Positions 27,101-36,011 of a stretch of 64,000 nucleotides of DNA are shown here, in pieces. The stretch's first letter is position 1, and every line of letters starts with the position of its first letter. Source of the stretch: Nocardiopsis sp. FIRDI 009 (GTDB lineage: Bacteria > Actinomycetota > Actinomycetes > Streptosporangiales > Streptosporangiaceae). A model generated the notes under the pieces. It saw nothing but the letters and a program-made list of their open reading frames with translations. It was not told the origin of the DNA and searched no databases. The stretch lies in assembly GCF_003386285.1 (NCBI RefSeq), contig NZ_QPNC01000009.1:310001-374000 (forward strand). The letters run 5' to 3'. The position numbers and the translations under genes are program-made.

Positions 27101-28709
27101 GGTGGCGCAGACCCGCCACTCCACCCCCGGCGTCGGACTCATCTCCCCGCCGCCGCACCACGACATCTACTCCATCGAGGACCTCGCCCAGCTCATCCAC
27201 GACCTCAAGAACGCGAACCCGTCCGCACGGGTCCACGTCAAGCTGGTCTCCGAAGCGGGCGTCGGCACCGTCGCCGCCGGCGTCTCCAAGGCCCACGCCG
27301 ACGTCGTGCTCGTCTCCGGCCACGACGGCGGCACCGGCGCCTCCCCGCTCACCTCGCTCAAGCACGCGGGCACCCCCTGGGAGCTCGGCCTCGCCGAGAC
27401 CCAGCAGACCCTGCTGCTCAACGGACTGCGCGACCGCATCGTCGTCCAGACCGACGGCCAGATGAAGACCGGCCGCGACGTCGTCATCGCCGCCCTGCTC
27501 GGCGCCGAGGAGTACGGTTTCGCCACCGCGCCCCTCGTCGTCTCCGGCTGCGTCATGATGCGCGTGTGCCACCTCGACACCTGCCCCGTCGGCGTCGCCA
27601 CCCAGAACCCGACCCTGCGCGAACGCTTCTCCGGCAAGGCCGAGTACGTCGTCAACTTCTTCGAGTTCATCGCCCAGGAGGTCCGCGAGTACCTCGCCCA
27701 GCTCGGCTTCCGCAGCCTCGACGAGGCTATCGGCGCCGTCGACCTGCTCGACACCACCGAGGCCGTCGACCACTGGAAGGCCCAGGGCCTGGACCTGACG
27801 CCGATCCTGCACGAGGTCGAGCCCTGGGCGGGCGACCACCGGAGGCACACCCGCGCCCAGGACCACGGCCTGGAGAAGGCCCTGGACAACACCCTCATCC
27901 AACTCGCCGAGGGGGCCCTGGACTTCGGTCAGCCCGTCAAGCTCGAACTTCCGGTACGCAACGTCAACCGCACCGTCGGCACCATGCTCGGCCACGAGGT
28001 CACCAAGCGCCACGGCGCCGACGGCCTGCCCGAGAACACCATCGACATCACCTTCACCGGCTCCGCCGGCCAGTCCTTCGGCGCCTTCGTGCCCAAGGGC
28101 GTCACCCTCCGCCTCGAAGGCGACGCCAACGACTACGTCGGCAAGGGCCTGTCCGGCGGCCGCATCATCGTCCGCCCCGACCGGACCTCCCAGCTCGTCG
28201 CCGAGGACCACATCATCGCGGGCAACGTCATCGGCTACGGGGCCACCTCCGGCGAGATCCTCCTGCGCGGCATCGCCGGCGAACGCTTCTGCGTCCGCAA
28301 CTCCGGCGCCACCGCCGTCGTCGAGGGCATCGGCGACCACGGCTGCGAGTACATGACCGGCGGCCGCGCCGTCGTCCTCGGCCGCACCGGACGCAACTTC
28401 GCCGCGGGCATGTCCGGAGGCATCGCCTACGTCCTCGACCTCGACCCCCGCCGGGTCAACCCCGAGATGGTCGAGATCGAGGAACTCACCGACGAGGACC
28501 GCACCTTCCTCACCGACGTCCTCACCCGCCACCGCGACGAGACCGGCTCCGCCGTCGCCGAGCGACTCCTCGCCGACGGCCCCGCCGCCCTCGACCGCAT
28601 CGCCAAGGTGATGCCGCGCGACTACAAGCGGGTCCTGCTCGCCCAGGCCGAGGCCGAACGCGACGGCCGCGACGTCGACGAGGCCGTCATGGCCTCCGCG
28701 CAGTCCTGA
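24153..28709 (+). CDS. gltB: Glutamate synthase large (alpha) subunit
   Basis: A 1518-residue GOGAT large subunit, full length for the family. It transfers the amide of glutamine to 2-oxoglutarate. The N-terminal amidotransferase nucleophile is Cys32 in HDACGVGF, implying removal of a 31-residue propeptide. The central and FMN-binding domains include [19 protein letters not shown], the loop [12 protein letters not shown] and the 3Fe-4S cysteines in [17 protein letters not shown]. The C-terminal Gly-rich beta-helix ([30 protein letters not shown]) is intact. ATG 24153 follows ACAGGAGGG. gltD follows after 33 bp. Regulation by nitrogen status through the long leader is inferred. Confidence 0.98.
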   Translation: MPAAQVRRSSVRTNAETTSQGLYDPAFEHDACGVGFVADLTGRRSHDIVQKALTVLRNLDHRGASGADPDDGDGAGILTQIPHELYTEVCDFDLPEAGAYATGIAFLPVDAAERADTVARINAIVADEGLTVLGWRELPFEPQYSGPAARAAMPSFGQLFIAGRQGTPTEGLTGIALERYAYCVRKRAEHETDVYFPSLSPRTIAYKGMLTTPQLEPFFPDLSDRRYTSGLALVHSRFSTNTFPSWPLAHPFRYVAHNGEINTVKGNRNMMRAREAKLATDLIPGDLDRIFPIVDPDDSDTASFDDALELLHLGGRSLPHAVLMMIPEPWENHTEMDPAVRAFYEFHSTLMEPWDGPASVSFTDGTVVGAVLDRNGLRPGRYWVTDDGLVVLASEAGVLDIDPANVVRKGRLQPGRIFVVDTAQGRIIEDEEIKAELAAEHPYQEWIDSGLVRLGDLPDAEPTPVAELNLAQQVFGYTEEELRVILTPMARTGAEPIGSMGTDTPVAALSDRSRQLFDYFSQNFAQVTNPPLDAIREEMVTSLNTLLGAEGNLLKAEVGDTRRLVLPTPVVDQAQLAAIVQAGTTNPALRTFTVDGTYPVDGGGDALSARLDQINAEVSQAIADGAHILVLSDRRADAARAPIPSLLLTGSVHHHLVREKTRTEVGLLVEAADVRECHHVALLVGYGASAVNPYLALATVRDLVERGVIGGIDADQAVANTVKAFGKGVLKIMSKIGVSTVSSYTGAQIFEALGLGQEVIDRCFTGTTSRLGGVGFDVLAEEVAIRHRRAHTANPNAHRRLEVGGEYQWRREGEPHLFNPETVFKLQHSTRTRRYEIFKEYTSKVDDQAEKLMTLRGLFRLKEGVREPVPIDEVEPVSAIVKRFSTGAMSYGSISAEAHETLAIAMNRLGGKSNTGEGGEDPARFTRDANGDLRRSAIKQVASGRFGVTSHYLSNADDIQIKMAQGAKPGEGGQLPGHKVYPWVAQTRHSTPGVGLISPPPHHDIYSIEDLAQLIHDLKNANPSARVHVKLVSEAGVGTVAAGVSKAHADVVLVSGHDGGTGASPLTSLKHAGTPWELGLAETQQTLLLNGLRDRIVVQTDGQMKTGRDVVIAALLGAEEYGFATAPLVVSGCVMMRVCHLDTCPVGVATQNPTLRERFSGKAEYVVNFFEFIAQEVREYLAQLGFRSLDEAIGAVDLLDTTEAVDHWKAQGLDLTPILHEVEPWAGDHRRHTRAQDHGLEKALDNTLIQLAEGALDFGQPVKLELPVRNVNRTVGTMLGHEVTKRHGADGLPENTIDITFTGSAGQSFGAFVPKGVTLRLEGDANDYVGKGLSGGRIIVRPDRTSQLVAEDHIIAGNVIGYGATSGEILLRGIAGERFCVRNSGATAVVEGIGDHGCEYMTGGRAVVLGRTGRNFAAGMSGGIAYVLDLDPRRVNPEMVEIEELTDEDRTFLTDVLTRHRDETGSAVAERLLADGPAALDRIAKVMPRDYKRVLLAQAEAERDGRDVDEAVMASAQS

Positions 28710-28742
28710 GCGTCAGCGAACACGAAAGGAGGAACACACACC

Positions 28743-30197
28743 ATGGCTGACCCCAAGGGTTTCCTGAAGATCACCGAACGCGAACTGCCCGCCCACCGCC
28801 CGGTGGACGTGCGCATCCAGGACTGGCGCGAGGTCCACGAGGACTTCGACCGGGGCACCGTCACCAAGCAGGCCTCGCGCTGCATGGACTGCGGCATCCC
28901 CTTCTGCCACAACGGCTGCCCGCTCGGCAACCTCATCCCCGAGTGGAACAACCTCGTCCACACCCACGACTGGGCCGAGGCGATCGAACGCCTGCACGCC
29001 ACCAACAACTTCCCGGAGTTCACCGGACGGCTCTGCCCCGCCCCCTGTGAGTCCGCGTGCGTGCTCGGCATCAACCAGCCCGCCGTCACCATCAAGAACG
29101 TCGAGGTCTCCATCATCGACCGCGCGTGGGAGGAGGGCTGGGTCAAGCCCCTGCCCCCCACCACCCGCACCGGCAAGAAGGTCGCCGTCGTCGGTTCCGG
29201 CCCCGCCGGCCTCGCAGCCGCACAGCAACTCACCCGCGCCGGACACGACGTCACCGTCTACGAGCGGGCCGACCGCATCGGCGGCCTCCTCCGCTACGGC
29301 ATCCCCGAGTTCAAGATGGAGAAGCGGCACATCGACCGCCGCCTCGCCCAGATGACCGCCGAGGGCACCACCTTCCGCACCGGCGTCGACGTCGGCGTCG
29401 ACATCACCGTCGACCGACTCCGCGCCGACCACGACGCCGTCGTCCTCACCGGCGGCGCCACCGCCTGGCGCGACCTGCCCGTCACCGGACGCGAGCTCGA
29501 CGGCATCCACCAGGCCATGGAGTACCTGCCCCTGGCCAACCGGGTCCAGGAAGGCGACTACGACACCCCGCCCATCACCGCCGAGGGCAAGCACGTCGTC
29601 GTCATCGGCGGCGGCGACACCGGCGCCGACTGCGTCGGCACCGCCCACCGCCAGGGCGCCGCCTCCGTCACCCAGCTGGAGATCATGCCCAAGCCGCCCA
29701 CCAAGCGGCCCGACCACCAGCCGTGGCCCACCATGCCCATGCTGTACAAGGTCACCAGCGCACACGAGGAGGGCGGCAAGCGGATCTACTCCGTCAACAC
29801 CGTCGAATTCCTCGGCGACGACAACGGCCACGTCCGCGCCCTCAAGCTCGTCGAGGTCAAGCGCACCGACAAGGGCTTCGAACCCGTCGAGGGAACCGAA
29901 CGCGAGATCCCCGCCGACCTCGTCACCCTCGCCATGGGCTTCGTCGGCCCCCAGAAGGAGGGCATGCTCGAACAGCTCGGCGTCGAACTCGACGGACGCG
30001 GCAACGTCGTCCGCGACGCCGACTACCACACCACCGTCGACGGCGTCTTCTGCGCCGGAGACATGGGCCGAGGCCAGTCCCTCATCGTCTGGGCCATCGC
30101 CGAGGGCCGCTCCGCCGCCGCCGGAGTCGACCGCTACCTCAGCCAGACCACCACCCTGCCGGTCGCCATCCCGCCGACCGAACGGCCCCTGGTCTGA
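28743..30197 (+). CDS. gltD: Glutamate synthase small (beta) subunit
   Basis: A 484-residue NADPH-oxidising subunit. N-terminal cysteine groups for iron-sulfur clusters are present in [19 protein letters not shown] and [13 protein letters not shown]. Two dinucleotide folds follow: FAD at [14 protein letters not shown] and NADPH at [13 protein letters not shown], and a C-terminal FAD motif [13 protein letters not shown]. It passes electrons from NADPH to GltB. ATG 28743 follows GAAAGGAGG, and the short gap to gltB indicates one operon. A long hairpin at 30207 terminates it. Confidence 0.98.
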   Translation: MADPKGFLKITERELPAHRPVDVRIQDWREVHEDFDRGTVTKQASRCMDCGIPFCHNGCPLGNLIPEWNNLVHTHDWAEAIERLHATNNFPEFTGRLCPAPCESACVLGINQPAVTIKNVEVSIIDRAWEEGWVKPLPPTTRTGKKVAVVGSGPAGLAAAQQLTRAGHDVTVYERADRIGGLLRYGIPEFKMEKRHIDRRLAQMTAEGTTFRTGVDVGVDITVDRLRADHDAVVLTGGATAWRDLPVTGRELDGIHQAMEYLPLANRVQEGDYDTPPITAEGKHVVVIGGGDTGADCVGTAHRQGAASVTQLEIMPKPPTKRPDHQPWPTMPMLYKVTSAHEEGGKRIYSVNTVEFLGDDNGHVRALKLVEVKRTDKGFEPVEGTEREIPADLVTLAMGFVGPQKEGMLEQLGVELDGRGNVVRDADYHTTVDGVFCAGDMGRGQSLIVWAIAEGRSAAAGVDRYLSQTTTLPVAIPPTERPLV

Positions 30198-30206
30198 CCC
30201 CACCAC

Positions 30207-30246
30207 CGGCGCCGGGCACGGGGACACACCCCCGCGCCCGGCGCCG
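30207..30246 (+). terminator. Terminator after gltD
   Basis: A long two-part stem: CGGCGCCGGGC pairs with GCCCGGCGCCG and the inner CGGGG with CCCCG around ACACAC, 9 bp after the stop. Confidence 0.75.
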
Positions 30247-30530
30247 CCGTACGCCCTGGACCGGACGTACGGTCCACCGCCTCATCGGTGACGCCGCCAC
30301 GCCGACCACCCACCCGGCGTTCCTCCTCCATGTCACCCTCGGCGGCCTTCCTCACCTGGCGCTGACCCCACTCGCCGTCGCCGCGGTCGTCCTCATCCCC
30401 TGAGCCGGGCTGACCGCATTCTTCTACTCGGCGCGACGCAAAAAGAACACGCAGTAACCGGCGTAAAGATCGCATATATTGCACGGCCGACTATTCTCCG
30501 CGACGATCCGCCGGTCGTACCGTCGAAGAC
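30247..30530 (+). other. Intergenic region after gltD
   Basis: No gene supported. The AT content rises near 30415-30485. A TACCGT box at 30518-30523 lies 7 bp before the next ATG, compatible with a leaderless transcript. Confidence 0.35.
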
Positions 30531-31433
30531 ATGAGCGTTGTGACCTGGGACGCATACCACGCAGCAGAGCACTTCACCATGCGCACCGCGCGCCTGATCG
30601 ACCGCCACCGCTTCGCCTACCACTTCCAGAGCGGCCCCGCCGCCCCGATCCGCTCCGCCCTGGCCGCCTACCGCAACCTCGACGGCGGCTACGGCAACGG
30701 ACTCGACCCCGACATGCGCGGCCACGCCAGCCAGCCCGCCGCCGTCGCGATCGCCCTGCGCTACCTCGACGAACTCGGCCCCATCCCGCACAACATCGGC
30801 ACCGGCACCTGCCAGTTCCTCGCCAACGTCTGCGATCCCGACGGCAGCGTCCCCCTCGTCCTGCCCACCATCCGCCACACCGAGGCCGCCCCCTGGCTCC
30901 TGGAGACCGAGGACTTCTCCGGCCGACTCGACATCACCGCGCTCATCTGCGGATACCTCCACAAACACCACATCACCCACCCCTGGCGCGACACAGCCAC
31001 CGCCTACTGCTGGAAACGCATCGACACCCTCGCCTGGACCGACCCCCACGAGGCCATCGGCGTGTGCACCTTCCTCCAACACGCCCCCAACCGCACCCGC
31101 GCCATGCAGGCGGTCAACCGGCTCTCCACCATGATCCGCGCCGTCATCGACGTCCACCCCCGGGTCGAGGGCCACGCGCACACCCCACTCGACCTGGCCA
31201 CTCACCCCCACCACATCGCCCGGCCGCTGTTCACCGACGCCGAGATCCGCCGCACCCTCGACGTCTTCGAGGAACAGCAGCGCCCCGACGGCGGCTGGGA
31301 CGCCGCCCGCGACCACTGGGACCCCGCCGCCACCCTCGAACACGAGGGCATCCGCACCATCCAGCGCCTGCGCATCCTCCGCGCCTACGGCCGCATCGGC
31401 ACCTACCTGCCCCAACCCAGGCACGACCGGTAG
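30531..31433 (+). CDS. Alpha/alpha-toroid (prenyltransferase/squalene cyclase-like) protein
   Basis: A 300-residue protein with repeats of the terpenoid cyclase/prenyltransferase toroid type. Typical pieces are YRNLDGGYGNGLDPDMRG, and a later EEQQRPDGGWDAARDHWDP, both with the QxxDGGW-like pattern. It lacks the DxDD or catalytic aspartate cluster expected of a cyclase, and there is no CaaX transferase context, so an enzymatic role is doubtful. ATG 30531 has no clear ribosome-binding site and may be leaderless. Similar stand-alone proteins are common hypothetical genes in actinobacteria; function unknown. Confidence 0.65.
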   Translation: MSVVTWDAYHAAEHFTMRTARLIDRHRFAYHFQSGPAAPIRSALAAYRNLDGGYGNGLDPDMRGHASQPAAVAIALRYLDELGPIPHNIGTGTCQFLANVCDPDGSVPLVLPTIRHTEAAPWLLETEDFSGRLDITALICGYLHKHHITHPWRDTATAYCWKRIDTLAWTDPHEAIGVCTFLQHAPNRTRAMQAVNRLSTMIRAVIDVHPRVEGHAHTPLDLATHPHHIARPLFTDAEIRRTLDVFEEQQRPDGGWDAARDHWDPAATLEHEGIRTIQRLRILRAYGRIGTYLPQPRHDR

Positions 31434-31479
31434 CAGTGCTCGCCCCGGACCTCCGCGCCTGACCCAGCGCCAGGAACCG

Positions 31480-31963
31480 CACCCCGGCCGCCGCCGACGC
31501 CTCCCGGTCCACGCCACCGGCCGACCGGCCGGTCACCGCACGCACCGCGGCCCCAGCCGCCGCCCCGCCCGACCACACCCCGGGAACACCCGCTCCAACG
31601 CCCCCCGGTCCGCGGCGCCGAACACCAACCGCGTCACCACGGACAGCGCCTCCCCGGCCGTCACGGCTCCCGCCCCAACGCGTCCGCCAGATCCCACCCG
31701 TGCAGCACCCCACCTCCACCACACGCGTCACCAGAAAGTCCCTCAGACACATGGGATCACCATGCCGCGTGAACACCCGACGTCCACCGTCCCCAGCCGC
31801 CAGGCACGCTCTCAGCGCCCCCCAGCCCTCATACAGCACTCGCCTCGGTTCCCCGGAGTCGGCCCACCGAGCCACAGCCTCCACCGCCGCCGACCCCGAC
31901 AGACCCCCGGAGAGCCGCCGTCTCCGCGTCCAAAGCCGCCACGACCTCTTCGTACGCGAACAC
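31480..31963 (-). pseudogene. Decayed gene resembling mycothiol-dependent maleylpyruvate isomerase family
   Basis: Reading the minus strand from GTG 31963 (GGAAGG upstream), conserved-looking segments appear in three frames. First is FAYEEVVAALDAETAALRG, then in a second frame SAAVEAVARWADSGEPRRVLYEGWGALRA and LRDFLVTRVVEV. After another shift comes VLHGWDLADALGREP, which is the hallmark of the DinB-like maleylpyruvate isomerase/mycothiol-dependent family, and a third frame gives AGEALSVVTRLVFGAADRGALERV. The frame changes and a stop after GREP make an intact product impossible. The gene is also short for the family (about 200-250 aa). Edges are approximate. Confidence 0.6.
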
Positions 31964-32130
31964 CACACACCCGCCTTCCGCACACACCCCACAGACACCG
32001 CCCGAACCACAGCGAACCCCGCCCCACCAGGGAGAACCAGAGGCCACCACCCCCACCCCGTTCCCCCCGCCGCAGCCAGACATACGTCCATTCGCAACCT
32101 GGTTTAGACCACTGCACCCACCAAACGCTC

Positions 32131-32136
32131 TAAAGT
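32131..32136 (+). promoter_or_regulatory. -10 box of a leaderless pyk promoter
   Basis: TAAAGT ends 7 bp before the pyk GTG, placing the start of transcription at or near the start codon. No clear -35 was found at the right distance. Confidence 0.5.
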
Positions 32137-32143
32137 TGGGGGT

Positions 32144-33574
32144 GTGACACGTCGAGCAAAGATCGTCGCGACCCTCGGTCCCGCCACCTCGAGCCCGGAG
32201 ACACTCCGCAAGCTCGTCGACGCCGGACTGGACGTCGCGCGACTCAACCTCAGCCACGGAACCCACGACGACCACAGCGCCAACCTCGCCAACCTGCGAG
32301 CCGCCGCTGAGGCCGCACAACAAGCCGTCGGCGTCCTCGCCGACCTCCAAGGACCCAAGATCCGCCTCGGCGCCTTCGCCGACGGACCCCACGAACTCGC
32401 CCCCGGCGACGAGTTCACCATCACCACCGACGACATCCCCGGCGACGCCACCCGCGTCTCCACCACCTACAAGGGACTCCCCGGCGACGTCCGCCCCGGC
32501 GACCGCGTCCTCATCGACGACGGCCGCGTCGTGCTGGAGTGCACCAAGACCACCAGCACCGACGTCCACACCCGAGTCGTCTACGGCGGCGCCGTCTCCA
32601 ACCACAAGGGACTCAACCTCCCCGGAGTCGCCGTCAGCGTCCCCGCACTCACCGACAAGGACGAGGCCGACCTGCGCTGGGCCCTGCGCAACAACGTCGA
32701 CATGGTCGCCCTCTCCTTCGTCCGCAGCCCCGCCGACGCCGAGGAGTGCCACCGCATCATGGACGAGGAGGGCGTCACCGTCCCCCTCATCGCCAAGATC
32801 GAGAAACCCCAGGCGGTCGAACGCCTCCACGACATCATCGAGGTCTTCGACGGCGTCATGGTCGCCCGCGGCGACCTCGGCGTCGAACTGCCCCTGGAGA
32901 ACGTTCCCATGGTGCAGAAACGCGCCATCGAACGCTGCCGCGACAAGGCCAAACCGGTCATCGTCGCCACCCAGATGCTCGAATCCATGATCGGAGCCCC
33001 CCGGCCCACCCGCGCCGAGGCCTCCGACGTCGCCAACGCCGTCCTCGACGGCGCCGACGCCGTCATGCTCTCCGGCGAGACCAGCGTCGGAAAGTACCCC
33101 ATCGAGACCGTCGAGACCATGGCGCGCATCGTCAGCGCCGCAGAACAGGAATCCCTCCGCGCCTCGCACATCCTCACCCGGGTGCCCGAGACCACCGGAG
33201 GAGCCATCGCCCGCGCCGCCGCCGAGATCGGAGCCACCGTCGGCGCCAAGGCACTCGTCGCCTTCACCATGTCCGGCGAGACCGCACGCCGCCTCGCCCG
33301 CTACCGGTCGCCCATCCCCCTCATGGCCTTCAGCACCGAGGCCAGCACACGGGGTCTGCTGTCCCTCGTCTGGGGCGTGGAGACCAACCTCGTGCCGTGG
33401 GTCGACAACACCGACGACATGGTCCGCCAGGTGGAGGCCGAACTCCTCCAGCTCGGCGAGTACACCAAGGGCGACAAGGTCGTCATCGTCGCGGGCAGCC
33501 CGCCCGGAACCGTGGGGTCCACCAACTCCCTGCGCGTCCACAGACTCGGCGACGCCGTCGCACTGAACAAGTAG
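32144..33574 (+). CDS. pyk: Pyruvate kinase
   Basis: A 476-residue glycolytic enzyme that converts phosphoenolpyruvate and ADP to pyruvate and ATP. It starts directly with TRRAKIVATLGPATSS, then ARLNLSHGTHDDH, DLQGPKIRLG, the small B domain, the catalytic region PLIAKIEKPQAVERL, the divalent-metal loop MVARGDLGVELP, VIVATQMLESM and SGETSVGKYP. All expected catalytic residues are visible. GTG 32144 is favoured because it begins exactly at the family N-terminus; a -10 box 7 bp upstream suggests a leaderless mRNA. It is monocistronic as far as can be seen. Confidence 0.98.
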   Translation: MTRRAKIVATLGPATSSPETLRKLVDAGLDVARLNLSHGTHDDHSANLANLRAAAEAAQQAVGVLADLQGPKIRLGAFADGPHELAPGDEFTITTDDIPGDATRVSTTYKGLPGDVRPGDRVLIDDGRVVLECTKTTSTDVHTRVVYGGAVSNHKGLNLPGVAVSVPALTDKDEADLRWALRNNVDMVALSFVRSPADAEECHRIMDEEGVTVPLIAKIEKPQAVERLHDIIEVFDGVMVARGDLGVELPLENVPMVQKRAIERCRDKAKPVIVATQMLESMIGAPRPTRAEASDVANAVLDGADAVMLSGETSVGKYPIETVETMARIVSAAEQESLRASHILTRVPETTGGAIARAAAEIGATVGAKALVAFTMSGETARRLARYRSPIPLMAFSTEASTRGLLSLVWGVETNLVPWVDNTDDMVRQVEAELLQLGEYTKGDKVVIVAGSPPGTVGSTNSLRVHRLGDAVALNK

Positions 33575-33705
33575 CCACACCCAGCCACACCGGAGCGCCC
33601 ACGAGGCGCCCGCAGACGGGCCGCATCAGGTCCGGCCCGGAGGACGGCGCATGAGCCACGCCGACCATCCGGGCCAGGACCGGTGCGGCCGACGCGTATC
33701 CGGAG

Positions 33706-34665
33706 CTAATGCTCCTGACCGCTGGACACCCCGCCCTCGGAGATCACCCGCTCCAACGGCATGTCCCACGGCAACAGGTTCCACGGACTGGCCGGATCCT
33801 CCGTCAACAGCCCCAACGCCGTCCACACCCGGTCGGCGCCCCCGTACTCACCCTCCACACCACGCTCCGGCCACAACAGGTAACCGGCGTGGAAGGCCAA
33901 CGACAACTGGTGCCACGACGAGTAGCGGCGCTGGAGATCGGAGGCCACCCGACGCAACATCGTCTGCGTCTCCACCGGACTCAACCAGTCCAACGACGCC
34001 CCGCCGCACACCAGCCGGATCACGTGCACCGACTTCCACCACTGGAAGGCACCGATGATCACCGTCTCGTCGGCCTCCGGGGCGTCGGCCACCGAACGCA
34101 ACCGGTCGATCTGCTCCGGGGTCAGCCGCACGTTCGCGCCCGTGGCGTGCCCCCCCTGCTCCTGGGGCAGCCGCGACTTCGCCACACCCGCGCGCAGATC
34201 GACCACCAGGTCGAGGGACGGTCCCGAGTGCAGCTCCGCCTGGAGCTCCTCGACCGCGGCCAGCAGGGACTCGCGGTCGGTCACGTTCCACTGCTGTTCC
34301 AGGACCCGCCGGTAGCGGCGGCGCAGCGACGGCCGGGCCACCACGTCCCAGGGCTCGGCGAGCGCCACCCGGAACGGGGCCGCGACCGCGGCGGCCCACC
34401 GCTCGGTGCTCAGCGGGGCCTCGGGATCCTTGGTCCGGACGGCGGGCGACTCCCGCGCACCGACGACCAACTCGGCGAAGGAACCGGCGACCAGGGCCAC
34501 GACGGGGAGGAACGCCCACCCGGGCTGGCCGACGGCGACGAGCAGGACGATGAGGAGGGCGAAGGGCGCCAGCAGCCACGGCAGACGGCGCCGGGACCCC
34601 CAGGCCACCACGACCCAGGCGCCGATGACGAGTGCGCCGATCACCCCGGCGACCGCGGTCAGCAC
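33706..34665 (-). CDS. DUF1266-type membrane protein
   Basis: A 319-residue protein with two N-terminal transmembrane helices (about 1-22 and 28-60) and a soluble C-terminal domain. The pattern WNVTDRESLLAAVEEL, FQWWKSVHVIRLVCGGASLDWLSPVE and RRYSSWHQLSLAFHAGYLLW fits DUF1266, where a Trp/Asp-rich domain of unknown function is repeated. GTG 34665 is preceded by a strong GGAGAGGAG. It is downstream of the HTH-LAGLIDADG gene on the same strand, but the 216-bp gap argues against one operon. Function unknown. Confidence 0.7.
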   Translation of the reverse strand: MLTAVAGVIGALVIGAWVVVAWGSRRRLPWLLAPFALLIVLLVAVGQPGWAFLPVVALVAGSFAELVVGARESPAVRTKDPEAPLSTERWAAAVAAPFRVALAEPWDVVARPSLRRRYRRVLEQQWNVTDRESLLAAVEELQAELHSGPSLDLVVDLRAGVAKSRLPQEQGGHATGANVRLTPEQIDRLRSVADAPEADETVIIGAFQWWKSVHVIRLVCGGASLDWLSPVETQTMLRRVASDLQRRYSSWHQLSLAFHAGYLLWPERGVEGEYGGADRVWTALGLLTEDPASPWNLLPWDMPLERVISEGGVSSGQEH

Positions 34666-34811
34666 CCGCTTCTCCTCTCCTGGAAACCTCTCTGCACAAC
34701 AAGGATCGGTGACGCGGGGCTCGAACGGCGCCCGAACCCACGGGTTGTACCCAGGTTGTGGCCGTGATGTGACCGGTTCAGCCTGGTTGCCCCGGCATAA
34801 AGTGACAAAAG

Positions 34812-34829
34812 GCCCAAGTGGGGTCGAAC
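34812..34829. repeat. Degenerate copy of the tRNA 3' end
   Basis: GCCCAAGTGGGGTCGAAC resembles the T-arm/acceptor end of the tRNA at 35791-35810 in the same orientation, matching about 16 of 20 positions with two gaps. Such copies can be left by site-specific integration at a tRNA. The match is short and may be chance. Confidence 0.3.
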
Positions 34830-34881
34830 TGGCCGGGTAGATACCAAGGTTCTGGCCCGAACCTTCGAACCCCGCGCGCGG

Positions 34882-35682
34882 TCAGTACTTGGGACCGACG
34901 AAGGAGTCCATCCGCGCCACGGCGGCCTTGGTCGAGATGGAGACCACAGTCTGGTCGTGGACCCCCGTCGTGGCTTTGACATGACTGCGCCAAGGGATGT
35001 CCAGGCGGTCGAGGGTGGCGGTGAGCAGGTTGACGATGTCCCTGGATGCGTTGGTGAAGTGGTAGCGAGGGTACTCGTACCACTTCTCCCCGCCGTCTGG
35101 GAGCTTCTTGCGTATGCGGTTGGTGACCCGGCACCCGTCGGAGTGGATGAGACCTCGAACGAGCGCTTCGCGGTGGGCGTCGACGATCTGTTGTTGCCAC
35201 GGCTCCAGGGCGATGGTCCGGTGATGCTTCTTGCCGGGGCCGTGTTGGGGGAAGAGGCAGGGCCAGTGCTTCCAGTCTCCGTAGACCTCCGTGCACCCCG
35301 TGCACAGGGCCGTGTTCACGCGACGTCCCGGGTGGACGCTGGCCATGCTCGACGAGCACTGTTCGATCAGACCGGGCCAGGAGTCCGAGCAGAGGATCCG
35401 CAGGCGATGGACGCCCCGGCTGCCGTCCCCGGTCCGTGAGATGCAACCGTCGCCCAGATAGAGGCCGAGGAGATAGCTGTAGGACTCCGCGTCAGCAGGG
35501 GGTCGGGGTATCGGTTCGCACCGGGGGCACGCGGAGTCCTGGTGCTTGTCGACCGATGAGGGGTCGGTTCGCCAGGCGCGCAGTGTCGACCGGTTGATGC
35601 CGAGGCGTCGACTGACCTCGCTGTAGAAGATCCCGGAGTTCAGCATGTCCACCGCCGAGCGGCGGATGTGAGGTGCGTACAT
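34882..35682 (-). CDS. HTH-LAGLIDADG-type protein
   Basis: A 266-residue protein. Residues ~5-40 form a helix-turn-helix (FYSEVSRRLGINRSTLRAWR). A CxxC-type segment ACPRCEP follows. Two LAGLIDADG-like helices are then visible: YLLGLYLGDGCIS and ALVRGLIHSDGCRV, each ending in the acidic DG pair. The middle contains the WPCLFPQHGPGKKH and YPRYHFTN motifs that recur in an actinobacterial family annotated as transcriptional regulators. The acidic residues are retained, so a homing-endonuclease-derived nuclease or DNA-binding role is possible but unproven. ATG 35682 begins the family motif MYAPHIRRSA. It lies just downstream of the tRNA with its terminator between. Confidence 0.75.
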   Translation of the reverse strand: MYAPHIRRSAVDMLNSGIFYSEVSRRLGINRSTLRAWRTDPSSVDKHQDSACPRCEPIPRPPADAESYSYLLGLYLGDGCISRTGDGSRGVHRLRILCSDSWPGLIEQCSSSMASVHPGRRVNTALCTGCTEVYGDWKHWPCLFPQHGPGKKHHRTIALEPWQQQIVDAHREALVRGLIHSDGCRVTNRIRKKLPDGGEKWYEYPRYHFTNASRDIVNLLTATLDRLDIPWRSHVKATTGVHDQTVVSISTKAAVARMDSFVGPKY

Positions 35683-35761
35683 GAAGTGAACAATCGCTCA
35701 CGCATACGACATTTGGCTGATGGTCGGGGATGCTCCGGGTTGTGAAGGGCTCTGAACAGCG

Positions 35762-35787
35762 AAAAGCCACCCAGAAGGGTGGCTTTT
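35762..35787. terminator. Terminator of the tRNA gene
   Basis: A perfect stem AAAAGCCACCC / GGGTGGCTTTT with an AGAA loop, T-rich on either strand. On the minus strand it directly follows the CCA of the tRNA; it could also stop transcripts from the plus strand. Confidence 0.85.
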
Positions 35788-35864
35788 GGTGCCCTGAGTG
35801 GGACTCGAACCCACACTGGACGAGGTTTGAGCTCGCGGCCTCTGCCGAATTGGGCTATCAGGGC
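35787..35864 (-). tRNA. tRNA with anticodon CAA (Leu), short variable arm
   Basis: The minus strand folds as a complete cloverleaf: acceptor GCCCTGA/TCAGGGC, a three-base-pair D stem, anticodon stem GCGAG/CTCGT with loop CTCAAAC, variable loop CCAGT, T arm GTGGG-TTCGAGT-CCCAC, discriminator A and an encoded CCA. The anticodon CAA reads leucine UUG codons. Leucine tRNAs normally have a long class II variable arm, and this one has only 5 nt, which is odd. All stems pair well, so the gene does not look decayed. A TAGTAT box on the minus strand (35886-35891) precedes it and a terminator follows. Confidence 0.88.
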
Positions 35865-35885
35865 TAGTTTGTGGTGATCTTGGTG

Positions 35886-35912
35886 ATACTACCTTCTTGT
35901 CCGTTTTGTCGG
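35886..35912 (-). promoter_or_regulatory. Probable tRNA promoter
   Basis: On the minus strand TAGTAT (35886-35891) lies about 21 bp upstream of the tRNA 5' end. CCGACA (35907-35912) is a possible -35 with a short 15-bp spacer. Confidence 0.45.
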
Positions 35913-35920
35913 CTTCGGGG

Positions 35921-35943
35921 GTCAGTGCTGTGCCAACACTGAC
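35921..35943. promoter_or_regulatory. Inverted repeat between the tRNA and pdtaR
   Basis: A perfect GTCAGTG / CACTGAC repeat with a 9-nt spacer between the divergent tRNA and response regulator genes. It could be an operator; no function is shown. Confidence 0.35.
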
Positions 35944-36011
35944 GTCACGATTGACACGCATTGCCGGTCCCGACGTCCAGCATCCTAGCGGATCTCGGTA
36001 ACCTCGTGTAC

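Noticed and set aside
24120..28532. Very long open frame antisense to gltB
   Set aside because: It mirrors the G/C third-position pattern of gltB and is typical of high-GC shadow frames; composition (Gly/Val/Asp-rich) and absent start signal argue against coding.
35951..35956. Perfect TTGACA as the pdtaR -35 box
   Set aside because: No -10 lies 16-19 bp downstream; the TAACCT box near the start is 42 bp away.
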